From contig JAAWGR010000001.1 of NCBI GenBank assembly GCA_022795445.1, positions 84,743-148,742 on the forward strand: a DNA stretch of 64,000 nucleotides, written 5' to 3'. The DNA comes from Oscillibacter sp. (GTDB lineage Bacteria; Bacillota; Clostridia; Oscillospirales; Oscillospiraceae). Both the position numbers and the translations under genes were made by a program. Positions within the stretch are counted from its first letter, which is position 1. Every line of letters starts with the position of its first letter. The notes under the pieces are model-generated. The model worked only from the letters and a program-made list of their open reading frames with translations, was not told the origin of the DNA and searched no databases. This document shows positions 31,449 through 41,392 of the stretch, one piece after another.

Positions 31449-32594
31449 ATGAGTAAAACAATTTCAATTTTGGGCTCCACAGGTTCCATCGGCCGCCAGA
31501 CGCTGGAGGTCGCGGAACAGCTGGGGCTGCATGTGGCAGCTCTGACTGCCCATACGAATGCGGAGCGGATGGAGGAACAGGTGCGCAAATTCCGGCCCAG
31601 CCTGGCGGTCATGACCGACGAGGCTGCGGCCCGTGACCTTGCCATCCGCTTGGCCGACACGGAAACAAGGGTCCGGGGCGGCACAGAGGCCCTTTCTGAG
31701 GCGGCAGTGTGGCTGCCGGTAGATACGGTTGTAACGGCAGTCGTAGGTATGGTGGGTCTGGGGCCGACGCTGGCCGCTATCCGGGCGAAGAAGCGGATTG
31801 CGCTTGCCAATAAAGAGACGCTGGTCTGTGCCGGGGAACTGGTGATGGACGCGGCGGATACATACGGCGCGGAGATTGTGCCGGTGGATTCCGAGCATTC
31901 GGCCATTTTCCAATGCCTCCAAGGCAGCGCCGAGCGGCAGGAGATCCGGCGCTTGATTTTAACCTGCTCCGGCGGGCCGTTTTATGGCATGAGCCGGGAA
32001 GAAGTGGGCAAAATGACAAAGGCGGACGCTCTGCGGCATCCAAACTGGACAATGGGCCCGAAGATCACAGTGGACTGCTCGACGCTGATGAACAAGGGCC
32101 TGGAAGTGATCGAGGCCATGCGGCTGTACCGTCTGCCGCTGGAACAGGTCCATGTGGTGATCCACCGGCAGAGCATCGTTCACTCCCTGGTGGAATTCCG
32201 GGACGGGGCAGTCCTGGCCCAATTGGGGACGCCGGATATGCGCCTGCCCATCCGTTACGCCATGACGTACCCGGAACGGAAGGAGAGTCCGGCGGAACCG
32301 CTGGACCTGCTGGCCTGCCCGCCGCTGACGTTTGCAGAACCGGACCGGGAGGCGTTCCCGTGCCTGGCCCTGGCGGAAGCGGCGGCAGTAAAGGGCGGAA
32401 CATCCTGCGCCATCCTGAATGCCGCGAACGAGGAGGCTGTGCGCCTGTTCCTGGAAGAGCGGGTCGGTTTTTCCGACATCTTCCGCCTGACCGAACGGGC
32501 ATTGGCAGCGGTGCCGGCAAAGAAGAACCCGTCGCTGGAAGAAATTCTCGCGGCGGACGCCGCGGCGCGGCGGTCGGTCAAGGCCGGTTTGTAG
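31449..32594 (+). CDS. dxr: 1-deoxy-D-xylulose 5-phosphate reductoisomerase Dxr
   Basis: A 381-residue NADPH-dependent enzyme, second step of the MEP isoprenoid pathway. NADPH motif ILGSTGSIGRQTLEV; metal and substrate residues in VPVDSEHSAIFQCL, LTCSGGPF and MGPKITVDCSTLMNKGLEVI; C-terminal helical domain complete. With ispG downstream and uppS upstream, the cluster supplies and uses isoprenoid precursors. Confidence 0.97.
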   Translation: MSKTISILGSTGSIGRQTLEVAEQLGLHVAALTAHTNAERMEEQVRKFRPSLAVMTDEAAARDLAIRLADTETRVRGGTEALSEAAVWLPVDTVVTAVVGMVGLGPTLAAIRAKKRIALANKETLVCAGELVMDAADTYGAEIVPVDSEHSAIFQCLQGSAERQEIRRLILTCSGGPFYGMSREEVGKMTKADALRHPNWTMGPKITVDCSTLMNKGLEVIEAMRLYRLPLEQVHVVIHRQSIVHSLVEFRDGAVLAQLGTPDMRLPIRYAMTYPERKESPAEPLDLLACPPLTFAEPDREAFPCLALAEAAAVKGGTSCAILNAANEEAVRLFLEERVGFSDIFRLTERALAAVPAKKNPSLEEILAADAAARRSVKAGL

Positions 32595-32653
32595 GGCAGG
32601 TAATACCCATGAATGGGTTATAATTGATTATCAATGATAAAGAGGGCGTTTCC

Positions 32654-33715
32654 ATGAAGATCGTCTATATCCTTGCGGCAATTTTAATTTTCGGCGTGCT
32701 GATCGCCGTCCATGAGCTGGGCCATTTCCTGGCGGCAAAGCTCTGCGGCGTGCGGGTCAACGAGTTTTCCATCGGTATGGGTCCCCTGCTTTGGAAGAAG
32801 GAGGGGGAGGAAACCCGTTACACCCTGCGGCTGCTGCCTATCGGCGGCTTCTGCGCGATGGAAGGGGAGGATGAGGACACTGGCGACCAGCGGTCGTTTG
32901 TCCGGCAGGGGTTTTGGAAAAAATTTGTCATCCTGGCCGCGGGCGCGTTTATGAATTTCCTGACAGGCGTCCTAGTCCTGCTGATCCTGTTCGGCGGCGC
33001 GTCGGCGTTCTATGTGGATCAGATTGCAGGCTTCGCGGAGGGATTCCCCTTGGAGGGGGAAAACGGCTTGATGGTGGGAGACGTAATCTACAAGATAGAC
33101 GGTTACCGGACCTATCTCCACGGGGACGCCTCTTTGTTCTTGCGGTATAACGACGGCAAGGGGGTTGATCTGGTGGTCATCCGTGACGGCGAGAAAATCT
33201 CCCTGAAAGATTTCCCCATGTACCGCAGCACGTATGAGGGCCAGCCGGAACGGTTTGGCCTGAGTGTCGGTGTGAAAGAGGTCCCGGCAACGTTTTTTAC
33301 GAAAATCCAATACGCATGGTATCAAGCGGTTGATTTTGTACAGTTAGTATGGTTCAGTTTGGTGCAGCTTGTTACCGGCAACGCTGGGATGAACGATTTG
33401 AGCGGGCCGGTTGGCATCGTGTCGACGATTACGGAAGTCGGCGAGGCCTCCGCCACGGTGCGGATCGCGGTGGAAAACATCGCCTATTTTGCCGCGTTGA
33501 TCGCGGTAAACCTGGCGGTTATGAACCTGCTGCCCATTCCGGCCCTGGACGGCGGGCGTATTTTCTTCCTGGCTGTGGACGCGGCGGCGATGGCCTTGTT
33601 CCGCCGGAAGGTGCCGGAGAAGTATCAGGCGGCGGTGAATATGGCGGGCTTTGTGGTGCTGATGGGCTTTATGCTGCTGGTGACGGTCCATGATGTGTTC
33701 AGGCTCTTTCAATAG
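32654..33715 (+). CDS. rseP: Site-2 intramembrane metalloprotease RseP (M50)
   Basis: A 353-residue membrane zinc protease with the HEXXH motif in AVHELGHFLAAKLCGV, a central PDZ domain (about 110-200) and the C-terminal LLPIPALDGGRIFF motif with the third zinc ligand Asp. In this family it cleaves anti-sigma factors and leftover signal peptides within the membrane. ATG 32654 is preferred over the track's start at 32624, with GAGGG upstream. ispG follows after 9 bases. Confidence 0.95.
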   Translation: MKIVYILAAILIFGVLIAVHELGHFLAAKLCGVRVNEFSIGMGPLLWKKEGEETRYTLRLLPIGGFCAMEGEDEDTGDQRSFVRQGFWKKFVILAAGAFMNFLTGVLVLLILFGGASAFYVDQIAGFAEGFPLEGENGLMVGDVIYKIDGYRTYLHGDASLFLRYNDGKGVDLVVIRDGEKISLKDFPMYRSTYEGQPERFGLSVGVKEVPATFFTKIQYAWYQAVDFVQLVWFSLVQLVTGNAGMNDLSGPVGIVSTITEVGEASATVRIAVENIAYFAALIAVNLAVMNLLPIPALDGGRIFFLAVDAAAMALFRRKVPEKYQAAVNMAGFVVLMGFMLLVTVHDVFRLFQ

Positions 33716-33724
33716 GAGGCAGGA

Positions 33725-34762
33725 ATGACAAAACGGTTGTATGTAGGTACAGTGCCTGTGGGCGGCGGCTCGCCGGTGTCCATCCAGTCGATGTGCAATA
33801 CGAAAACAGACGACATTCCCGCCACCGTTGCCCAGATCAAGCGGCTGGAGGCTGCCGGATGTGAGATCATCCGCGTGGCCATCCCCGACCAGGCGGCGGC
33901 GGAAGCGGTGGACAAAATCAAGGAACAGATTGCCATTCCCCTGGTTGCTGACATCCATTTCAATTACAAATACGCCCTTGCCTGTGCGGAACGGGGCATC
34001 GACGCCATCCGCATCAATCCCGGCAACATCGGCGGGGAGGAGAAGGTCCAGGCAGTCGCCGACGTCTGCCGGGCGCGTAAAATCCCCATACGCGTGGGCG
34101 TCAATGGCGGTTCGCTGGAAAAGGAACTGCGGGCAAAATACGGCGGCGTGACGGCGGAAGCATTGGTGGAGAGCGCTTTGGGGCAGGTGCGGCTGCTGAA
34201 CAAATTTGATTTTGACGATATCTGCATTTCCGTCAAGTGCTCCGATGTGCCGCTGACCATTGCGGCTTACCGCCTGCTGAGCGAGCGGGTGGATTACCCG
34301 CTGCATTTGGGCGTGACGGAGGCGGGTACACCGTCTATGGGGATGGTGAAATCCGCCATGGGCATTGGCGGTCTGCTGTGCATGGGGATTGGCGATACCA
34401 TCCGCGTGACGCTGACTGCCGACCCGGTGGAAGAAATCTATGCTGCCCACAAGATCCTGAAAGCGGCGGGGCTGCGGAAGGAAGGCGTGAATCTCATAGC
34501 CTGCCCTACCTGCGGCCGGACGCGGATCGACCTGATTCCAATGGCCGAGGAAGTGGAACGGCGGCTGTCCGGCTGCAAGAAACCGATTACGGTTGCCGTT
34601 ATGGGCTGCGCTGTGAACGGTCCCGGAGAAGCTGCCGCTGCCGACATCGGCATTGCGGGCGGCAAGGGCGAAGGATTGTTGTTCCGGAAGGGGAAAATCC
34701 TGTACAAAGTTCCCCAGGAGCGGTTAGTCGACGCGCTGATGGAGGAAATCGAAAAGCTGTAA
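33725..34762 (+). CDS. ispG: (E)-4-hydroxy-3-methylbut-2-enyl-diphosphate synthase IspG
   Basis: A 345-residue 4Fe-4S enzyme making HMBPP in the MEP pathway. The TIM-barrel part has PVSIQSMCNTKTDD, RVAIPDQAAAEAV and PLVADIHFNYKYAL; the cluster-binding domain has ACPTCGRTRIDLI and MGCAVNGPGEA with the ligand cysteines. AGGAGG precedes the ATG. It is co-transcribed with rseP and dxr by spacing. Confidence 0.97.
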   Translation: MTKRLYVGTVPVGGGSPVSIQSMCNTKTDDIPATVAQIKRLEAAGCEIIRVAIPDQAAAEAVDKIKEQIAIPLVADIHFNYKYALACAERGIDAIRINPGNIGGEEKVQAVADVCRARKIPIRVGVNGGSLEKELRAKYGGVTAEALVESALGQVRLLNKFDFDDICISVKCSDVPLTIAAYRLLSERVDYPLHLGVTEAGTPSMGMVKSAMGIGGLLCMGIGDTIRVTLTADPVEEIYAAHKILKAAGLRKEGVNLIACPTCGRTRIDLIPMAEEVERRLSGCKKPITVAVMGCAVNGPGEAAAADIGIAGGKGEGLLFRKGKILYKVPQERLVDALMEEIEKL

Positions 34763-34822
34763 CGTATCTACATAGAGGGGACGGGTGCGTCTCCGGAAAT
34801 ACGGAACAAAAGGGAGAACATC

Positions 34823-37800
34823 ATGTCGAAAAATATCCCATTTTTTGAAATGTTCGCTGAATTGAAGGTATCCGCTGAGCTGCGTCTGCGACTGGCGGGG
34901 ACGGAGGTTACACATGCCTGGATTGACCTGACGGACAAGTCAATCCGCATGGATCTGAATACGAAGAACGAACTCGCGGAGGAAGAGATTCAGCACGTAA
35001 AAGACGCGCTTTGTGTGACCTATGGTTTTGTGTCGGCAGAGCTTGCAATCCAATACGATGCGCCCCCGCCTCCGCCCGCGCCTGCGCCGTCTAAGAGCAA
35101 TGGGAAGCCGGTGAAAAAGACGGGTAAGATCCTGATGGGAAACGCCATCAAAGGCAAGGTGATTCCTATGGAAGGCTTGAATGTGAAGATGGGCACCGTT
35201 ACAGTGGCCGGCAAGGTGTTTTCTGTCGACTTCCGGGAAAAGCGCCAGCCAGGGATGTGGTGGGCGAGCTTTGAAATGACAGACGGCACAAACTCCGTTA
35301 CCGTGGAGAAAAGTGCCGCAGCTAAGGAGGCCCAATCCTTACAGGCGTCGATCTCACCGGGGATGTGGCTGTGTGTGCAGGGCCGGATGGAACCAACCTA
35401 TGATGGAAAGGATATCCAGCTGGCCCCCCAGCATATCAATGTGATCGAGCATGAAGAGCGGCAGGACCATGCGCCGGTCAAGCGGGTGGAGCTGCATCTG
35501 CATACGAAAATGAGCAATATGGACGCTCTTACCGACGTGAAAGAAGTCATCAAGGAGGCCATCCGCTGGGGCCACCCGGCCATTGCCATCACCGACCATG
35601 GGGTTGCCCAGGCTTTCCCCGATGCTTGGCACGCTGCTGGGGACAAAATCAAAATCCTCTATGGTATTGAGGGGTACTTCATCAACAATTTGGACGACCG
35701 GATCGCTGTCCATGGCGGTTTGGACTGCGGGCTGGAAGATGAAATCGTTTGCTTCGACATCGAGACCACCGGGCTGAAGGTCGACCGGGAGGAGATCACG
35801 GAGATCGGCGCGGTGGTGCTGAAAAACGGAGAGGTCTGCGAGCGTTTCCAGACGTTCGTCAACCCAGACAAACCTCTGACGCCGGAAATCGTAGGGCTTA
35901 CAGGCATTACGGACAGTATGCTCAAGGACGCGCCAAAACCGGCGGAAGCGTTGGCAGAGTTTTTGCAATTCGTCAACGGCCGGCCCCTGGCGGCGCATAA
36001 CGCGGAGTTTGACATTGGCTTCATCCGGGCAGGGTGCCGGAAAGCGGGTCTGGAGTTCCAGCCGACTTACATAGATTCCCTGATCCTGGCGCAGAACCTG
36101 CTGCCGGAATTGGGCAAGTACAAACTGGATATCGTCGCGGAGCATCTGGACCTGCCGGCGTTCAACCACCACCGCGCCAGCGATGACGCGGCGACGGTGG
36201 CCTATATGCTGATCCCGTTTTGGAGAATGCTCCATGAGAAAGGCGTTGACACCCTCCAGGGCGTCAACCAGGAGATGGAGAAGCTGCGGCCCTTGGGGAG
36301 CAAGACGAACCGGTTCCCCAAACATATCATCCTTCTGGCGCGGAACAAAACCGGGCTGAAAAACCTGTACCAAATGATTTCCGCCTCAAACCTGCAATAT
36401 TTTAAGCGGGTTCCGATTATTCCCAAAAGTCTTTTAAAGGAGCACCGAGAGGGTGTGATTGTCGGCTCTGCCTGCGAGGCGGGGGAGCTGTTCCAGGCGA
36501 TCAAAGATCATAAGGATTGGGCGGAACTGAAACGCATCGCGGATTTTTACGACTATCTGGAAATCCAGCCGCTTTGCAACAACCGCTTTATGCTGCGGAA
36601 TGGAGACGTGCAGTCCGAGGAGGACCTGCGGGAGTACAACCGCATAGTCGTTCGCCTGGGGGAAGAGCTGGGCAAACCCGTCTGCGCCACTGGCGACGTC
36701 CACTTCCGGGAACCGGAGGACGAGGTGTACCGGCATATTCTGCTGGCGTCCAAAAAATTCCCTGACGCCAACGAACCTCTGCCGATCTATTTCAAGACGA
36801 CGGAGGAGATGCTGGCAGAATTTTCCTACTTGGGGGAGGAAAAGGCGTACGAGGTCGTGGTGGAGAACACCCGGCTGATCGCCGATCAGGTGGAGACCTT
36901 TGAGCTGCTCCCAAAGGAGCTGTTCCCGCCCAAGCTGGAAAACTCGGAGGAGGACTTGAACCGCTTGGTTTGGGAAAAGGTCCACCGGCTTTACGGCGAC
37001 AACCCGCCGCAGCTGATCGTTGACCGCCTGAATGTGGAGCTGGGCGGCATCCTGGGGAAGTATGACGTGGTGTACATGTCGGCCCAAAAGCTGGTGCAGC
37101 GGTCGCTGGAAAACGGCTATCTGGTAGGTTCCCGAGGTTCCGTAGGGTCGTCGCTGGCGGCATACATGTCCGGCATTACGGAGGTCAACTCCCTGCCGCC
37201 CCATTACCGCTGCCCAAAATGTAAAAACAGCGAGTTCATCCAGGACGGCTCCTACGGCTGCGGCGCGGATATGCCGGATAAGGTCTGCCCCGTCTGTGGG
37301 ACAGCGTATGAAAAAGATGGGTTTGACATCCCCTTCGAGACCTTCCTGGGATTCGGCGGCGGCAAGGTGCCGGATATCGATTTGAACTTCTCCGGCGAGT
37401 ACCAGGCCCAGGCCCACCGCCATGCCATTGAGATGTTCGGCGAAACGCAGGTGTTCCGTGCGGGTACCATCGGTACGCTGGCGGACAAGACCGCTTATGG
37501 GTTCGTCCGGAAATACCTGGAAGAAAACGGCATCACTGCCGGCCGGGCGGAGGAGAATCGTTTGACCCAGGGGTGTGTCGGAGTGCGCCGGACGACGGGA
37601 CAGCATCCCGGCGGATTGGTGGTCGTCCCGGCGGATAAGAGTATGGAGGATTTCTGCCCCGTCCAGCACCCGGCGGACGCCGACGACTCCGACACGATTA
37701 CAACCCATTTTGAATACCACTCTATGGAGGACAACCTCCTCAAGCTGGACATGCTTGGACACGATGATCCCACCATGGTCCGCATGATGCAGGACCTGAC

Positions 37801-38803
37801 CGGTGTGGACCCGCAGAAAATCCCGCTGGACGACCCGGACACCATGTCCATTTTTACCTCCAGCAAGGTGCTGGGCTATGAGAACGATGACGTGTTAGGC
37901 CCCACAGGCGCAGTGGCGATCCCGGAGTTCAACACCCGCTTCACCCGGCAGATGCTGATTGATACGCAGCCGAAAGATTTTAATACGCTGGTCCGCCTCT
38001 CCGGTTTCTCCCACGGCACGGATGTGTGGCTGGGCAACGCTCGGGAACTGATCGTCAGCAAAACGGCCAGCGTTTTGGAAACCGTAGGATGCCGCGACGA
38101 TATCATGCTCTACCTGATCTCCAAAGGCTTGGACCCGAAAATGAGTTTTAAGATTATGGAGTCCGTGCGGAAGGGGAAGGTGAAAAAAGGCGGTTTCGAG
38201 CCCGGTTGGGAGGAGGCCATGCGGGAGCATGACGTGCCGGCGTGGTACATCGATTCCCTGGCAAAGATCGGCTACCTGTTCCCGAAGGCCCACGCGGTCG
38301 CCTATGTCATGATGGCTTTCCGGATCGCCTGGTATAAGGTCCATGAGCCGCTGGCGTTTTATGCGACTTTCTTCTCCGTCCGGGCAAAGGCTTTCGATGC
38401 GGAAATCTGCTGCGCGGGCAAAGATGCCGTGAAGAAGAAAATCCATGAGATCGAGAACAATAAAGGCGCCACCGCGGTGGAACAGTCCCTGATGACGACG
38501 CTGGAGGTTTGCTACGAGTTCTACCTCCGGGGCTTCCACTTTGAATCCATCGACATCTACCAATCCGAGGCCACCAAGTTCGTGATTACCGAAAACGGCC
38601 TGCGGCCGCCGTTCACCACCGTCCATGGCTTGGGCGAGGCGGCGGCGCTGGATACTGTGGAAAAACGGAAGGGTAAAGAGTTCATCTCGATTGAAGAATT
38701 CGCCATGTGCTGCAACAAGCTGTCCAAAACGCATGTCGAGCAGCTGAAGAAGCTGGGGGCGTTTGCGGGATTGGCCGAGACCAGCCAGATCACGTTGTTC
38801 TAA
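34823..38803 (+). CDS. polC: DNA polymerase III PolC-type alpha subunit
   Basis: The main replicative polymerase of Gram-positive bacteria, 1326 residues (many are about 1430, so the N-terminal part is shorter). Order seen: N-terminal domain with a Pro-rich linker (about 75-90), OB fold, PHP domain (VELHLHTKMSNMDALTDVKE), an inserted 3'-5' exonuclease (CFDIETTGLKV ... AHNAEFDIGF ... NHHRASDDAATVA), PHP remainder, then palm and fingers with zinc-type CPKC/CPVC and the catalytic VPDIDLNFSGEYQ. The helix-hairpin-helix end reads EQLKKLGAFAG. It closes the pyrH-to-polC run. Confidence 0.97.
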   Translation: MSKNIPFFEMFAELKVSAELRLRLAGTEVTHAWIDLTDKSIRMDLNTKNELAEEEIQHVKDALCVTYGFVSAELAIQYDAPPPPPAPAPSKSNGKPVKKTGKILMGNAIKGKVIPMEGLNVKMGTVTVAGKVFSVDFREKRQPGMWWASFEMTDGTNSVTVEKSAAAKEAQSLQASISPGMWLCVQGRMEPTYDGKDIQLAPQHINVIEHEERQDHAPVKRVELHLHTKMSNMDALTDVKEVIKEAIRWGHPAIAITDHGVAQAFPDAWHAAGDKIKILYGIEGYFINNLDDRIAVHGGLDCGLEDEIVCFDIETTGLKVDREEITEIGAVVLKNGEVCERFQTFVNPDKPLTPEIVGLTGITDSMLKDAPKPAEALAEFLQFVNGRPLAAHNAEFDIGFIRAGCRKAGLEFQPTYIDSLILAQNLLPELGKYKLDIVAEHLDLPAFNHHRASDDAATVAYMLIPFWRMLHEKGVDTLQGVNQEMEKLRPLGSKTNRFPKHIILLARNKTGLKNLYQMISASNLQYFKRVPIIPKSLLKEHREGVIVGSACEAGELFQAIKDHKDWAELKRIADFYDYLEIQPLCNNRFMLRNGDVQSEEDLREYNRIVVRLGEELGKPVCATGDVHFREPEDEVYRHILLASKKFPDANEPLPIYFKTTEEMLAEFSYLGEEKAYEVVVENTRLIADQVETFELLPKELFPPKLENSEEDLNRLVWEKVHRLYGDNPPQLIVDRLNVELGGILGKYDVVYMSAQKLVQRSLENGYLVGSRGSVGSSLAAYMSGITEVNSLPPHYRCPKCKNSEFIQDGSYGCGADMPDKVCPVCGTAYEKDGFDIPFETFLGFGGGKVPDIDLNFSGEYQAQAHRHAIEMFGETQVFRAGTIGTLADKTAYGFVRKYLEENGITAGRAEENRLTQGCVGVRRTTGQHPGGLVVVPADKSMEDFCPVQHPADADDSDTITTHFEYHSMEDNLLKLDMLGHDDPTMVRMMQDLTGVDPQKIPLDDPDTMSIFTSSKVLGYENDDVLGPTGAVAIPEFNTRFTRQMLIDTQPKDFNTLVRLSGFSHGTDVWLGNARELIVSKTASVLETVGCRDDIMLYLISKGLDPKMSFKIMESVRKGKVKKGGFEPGWEEAMREHDVPAWYIDSLAKIGYLFPKAHAVAYVMMAFRIAWYKVHEPLAFYATFFSVRAKAFDAEICCAGKDAVKKKIHEIENNKGATAVEQSLMTTLEVCYEFYLRGFHFESIDIYQSEATKFVITENGLRPPFTTVHGLGEAAALDTVEKRKGKEFISIEEFAMCCNKLSKTHVEQLKKLGAFAGLAETSQITLF

Positions 38804-38905
38804 AATGACGGCTCTATGGATTGCTTCTTGTGAAGTTTTCCAGTAGATTTTGCCGGCGAACTGTTGTACAATCATTTTACTGTTTTTGAAAGGAGCTTAT
38901 GGATT

Positions 38906-39418
38906 ATGCTGAGCGAAAAAGTTGCCGCACTGCTGAACGAGCAGGTCAACAAGGAGTTTTATTCTGCTTACCTTTACCTGGACTTCTCCAACTACTTTGA
39001 GGCCCGGGGACTCGACGGCTTTGCCAACTGGTACAAAATTCAGGCCCAGGAGGAACGGGACCACGCAATGCTGTTCTACCAGTACCTCCAGAACAACAAT
39101 GCAAAAGTGACCTTGGAAGCCATTGCCAAACCGGACAAGGTGCTGGACAGCGATATGACCGTGTTGAAGTGTGGGTTAGAACATGAGCTGTATGTTACCG
39201 GGCTGATCAACGACCTGTATGCCGCCGCCTATGAGGTGAAGGATTTCCGCACGATGCAGTTCCTGGACTGGTTCGTCAAGGAACAGGGCGAGGAAGAGAC
39301 CAATGCAAACGACTTGATCTCCAAAATGGAGCTGTTTGGCTCCGACCCTAAGAGCCTGTACATGCTCAACAGCGAGCTGGCTGGACGGACATACAACGCG
39401 CCGTCCCTGACCCTGTAA
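38906..39418 (+). CDS. ftnA: Ferritin (FtnA type)
   Basis: A 170-residue four-helix ferritin storing iron in a 24-mer shell. Ferroxidase residues are visible in LNEQVNKEFYSAYLYLDFSN, AQEERDHAMLFYQYL and WFVKEQGEEETNANDLI. The start is ATG 38906 with AAAGGAG upstream; an ATG at 38899 is out of frame. The SUKH-type gene begins 6 bases after its stop and may be co-transcribed. Confidence 0.95.
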   Translation: MLSEKVAALLNEQVNKEFYSAYLYLDFSNYFEARGLDGFANWYKIQAQEERDHAMLFYQYLQNNNAKVTLEAIAKPDKVLDSDMTVLKCGLEHELYVTGLINDLYAAAYEVKDFRTMQFLDWFVKEQGEEETNANDLISKMELFGSDPKSLYMLNSELAGRTYNAPSLTL

Positions 39419-39424
39419 GCGGCT

Positions 39425-40183
39425 ATGCAGTACAGCCTGACCGCCGCGGAAATTTTAAAACGTCTGGGGTTTCAGGAACCGGTGGGACGGGAATACCTGA
39501 ATGCGTTAAAGCAGGAATGCGGCATTCCGCTGCCCAGGGTTTATGAGGAATTTATGGAAGTTGCGGATAATTGTCTGCTCCTGTCCACCAGTGACATCTG
39601 GCCCGGACAGATGATTCCCTTTGAACAAAGGCCGTGTCTTCTGTACAGCCGCTTGTCGGAGGCGGAAAAGGCGCAGACTGGCGATTATTTGGAAATCGGC
39701 AGCGATTATGGGGCTGGGATTGTGACCTTCGGTATTCGCGTGGAGGATTTGGAGCAGGAGGACCCGCCGGTTTACTTACAGCATGAGGCGGAGCCGGTGA
39801 CCCAGTGGCGGATTGCGTACGAAAAACTGTCTGGGTTCCTCCAGGAGGCGGTTTTGAACGCCCTGGCGCTGGTGGATTACGGCACCGCAGAGGAACAAGC
39901 GGGGGGATATGGCTGGGAATACACGGATTACCTTATGGAATATTGGGAGTCCCATGCGGAGGAGGATGGCGAAGAGGAGGAGGAAGATGGTTCCTTTGTC
40001 ACGGAAGATACCCTGCTCCAGAAAGGGATAGATCCTTCCAAGGTGAAGTGGTACGAGTGCATAAACGGCGGTAAGACCTTCTGCTGTTATGACGAAGCGG
40101 CGGACGTGTTTTACACAGGCCGCTGGGACTGGGAGGAGGAAAATACCCTGTACACCATTGCCCGTACACACGCAGACGATTAA
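39425..40183 (+). CDS. SMI1/KNR4 (SUKH)-like protein
   Basis: A 252-residue soluble protein. The N-terminal 150 residues follow the SUKH pattern (CGIPLPRVYEEFMEVADNCLLL ... GDYLEIGSDYGAGIVTFGIR ... PVYLQHEAEPVTQWRIAYEKLSGFL). The C-terminal part contains an acidic stretch (EEDGEEEEEDG) and a GGKTFCCYDEAADVFYTG segment. SUKH proteins are often immunity partners for secreted toxins, but no toxin gene adjoins it here. It directly follows ferritin. Confidence 0.7.
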   Translation: MQYSLTAAEILKRLGFQEPVGREYLNALKQECGIPLPRVYEEFMEVADNCLLLSTSDIWPGQMIPFEQRPCLLYSRLSEAEKAQTGDYLEIGSDYGAGIVTFGIRVEDLEQEDPPVYLQHEAEPVTQWRIAYEKLSGFLQEAVLNALALVDYGTAEEQAGGYGWEYTDYLMEYWESHAEEDGEEEEEDGSFVTEDTLLQKGIDPSKVKWYECINGGKTFCCYDEAADVFYTGRWDWEEENTLYTIARTHADD

Positions 40184-40202
40184 CCCCTTGCAGCATTGGC
40201 TG

Positions 40203-40239
40203 AAACGGCGTGTAGACGAAAAGTCTATGCGCCGTTTTT
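40203..40239 (+). terminator. Rho-independent terminator after the SUKH-like gene
   Basis: AAACGGCG(TG)TAGAC, loop GAAAA, GTCTA(TG)CGCCGTTT, then a T run. It lies 20 bases after the stop. Confidence 0.85.
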
Positions 40240-40287
40240 GGGGATGGATGCGCAGAGTGTTGGTTTAAAGAAAAAGGGGGGCGGTAT

Positions 40288-41340
40288 GTGAAGATTTTTA
40301 TCATGATTGGCGCGGCGGTTTTGGGATTTATCAACCTGTTCATCCCCATCCTCCCAGTACACGAGGATGATGCAGACTGGATCGTCGACGGCAGTTATTT
40401 TGGCTATTTTTACGACGACGGATGCGAAGAAAAAGTCATGAACCAGTTTTTGGGCCTGGTGGAGGCGGAGGATTTCGACAGCATTTTCAGCATTTTTTCG
40501 GAAGAAGTGAAACGGAGCTGCTCCGCTGAGCTGGAAGAAGGAATCCCAGAGCTGGTAGAGTTTCTCAATAACCGTGTTACCTCCTGGGAGTATTCTGGCA
40601 GCTACAGCAACCGCGGCGGCGGCGCGGGCCCGGCCGACCGGACAATGCGGTTCCTGCTGCATACCGCAGAGGGGGTTTACCGCTTTACCATCCATGATTA
40701 CATAGTATTCAGCTATGACAAAAAAACACCCTCCTCAAGGGCAGGCTTCCACAGCATCACGATTTTCCCCGAGGAGATGTTTGGGGAATATTTGGAGTTC
40801 TGTATGGGGAAGGATGGCGTTCACATTGTCTATCGGGCCGCGGGCGAAAATGAGGCGGCGGCCAAAGGCCGGGAGCTGATGGAGCAGTGGATGGAACTGT
40901 CCGCGGCGAAGGACGTTGACGGGTTTTATGAGCAGTTTGCGCCATCGGTAAAGAACGGCACAGGCATGGAGAGGCTTCCGGAGGAAATCCAGGAGCTGGA
41001 AGACATCCTGGGCAATCAGGTTACCTCTTGGGAGCCGCATTCCTGGACGCAGTACGACGAAACGGAGACATACGATCAACGAAGCTGTGAGGAATACTTT
41101 TTCGACCTGCATACAGAGGCGGCGGATTACTTTTGCGGCGTTTACTGGACGACCTACGATAAAAACCATGATGAAAACGTAGGACTGCAAAGTGTGTCGC
41201 TGTTCCTTTGGATGGAGGAGGACGAAGTGCGGGAAGCTCCCTTTGCGACCTACAGAGGCTTTTATGATGCCTGTACCGCTGGCCGGGAGAACCCAGGGGT
41301 TTCTATTATTTTGGAATACCCAACAGAATACGAGGAATAA
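40288..41340 (+). CDS. Membrane-anchored protein with two DUF5104-like domains
   Basis: A 350-residue protein with a GTG start (AAAAAGGGGGG upstream) and an N-terminal membrane anchor (MKIFIMIGAAVLGFINLFIPILPV). The rest is an internal duplication: residues about 48-190 and 200-345 share the plan MNQFLGLVEAEDFDSIFSIFSEEVK / MEQWMELSAAKDVDGFYEQFAPSVK, then ELxEFLxNxVTSWE and a beta-rich end (VTSWEYSGSY / VTSWEPHSWT). This resembles the DUF5104 group of clostridial surface proteins. Its function is unknown. It is a single gene between two terminators. Confidence 0.7.
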   Translation: MKIFIMIGAAVLGFINLFIPILPVHEDDADWIVDGSYFGYFYDDGCEEKVMNQFLGLVEAEDFDSIFSIFSEEVKRSCSAELEEGIPELVEFLNNRVTSWEYSGSYSNRGGGAGPADRTMRFLLHTAEGVYRFTIHDYIVFSYDKKTPSSRAGFHSITIFPEEMFGEYLEFCMGKDGVHIVYRAAGENEAAAKGRELMEQWMELSAAKDVDGFYEQFAPSVKNGTGMERLPEEIQELEDILGNQVTSWEPHSWTQYDETETYDQRSCEEYFFDLHTEAADYFCGVYWTTYDKNHDENVGLQSVSLFLWMEEDEVREAPFATYRGFYDACTAGRENPGVSIILEYPTEYEE

Positions 41341-41346
41341 GCAGAA

Positions 41347-41383
41347 ACAAAGGCGGCATGGTTTTGAACCATACCGCCTTTTA
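41347..41383. terminator. Bidirectional terminator
   Basis: Stem AAAGGCGG.ATGGTT with AACCAT.CCGCCTTT, loop TTG, T run on both strands. It serves the converging 40288 gene and pot/thioesterase genes. Confidence 0.88.
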
Positions 41384-41392
41384 TGCACCTTG

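Noticed and set aside
36434-37762. 442-aa minus-strand ORF opposite polC
   Set aside because: Antisense shadow of PolC; no promoter, start site or domain.
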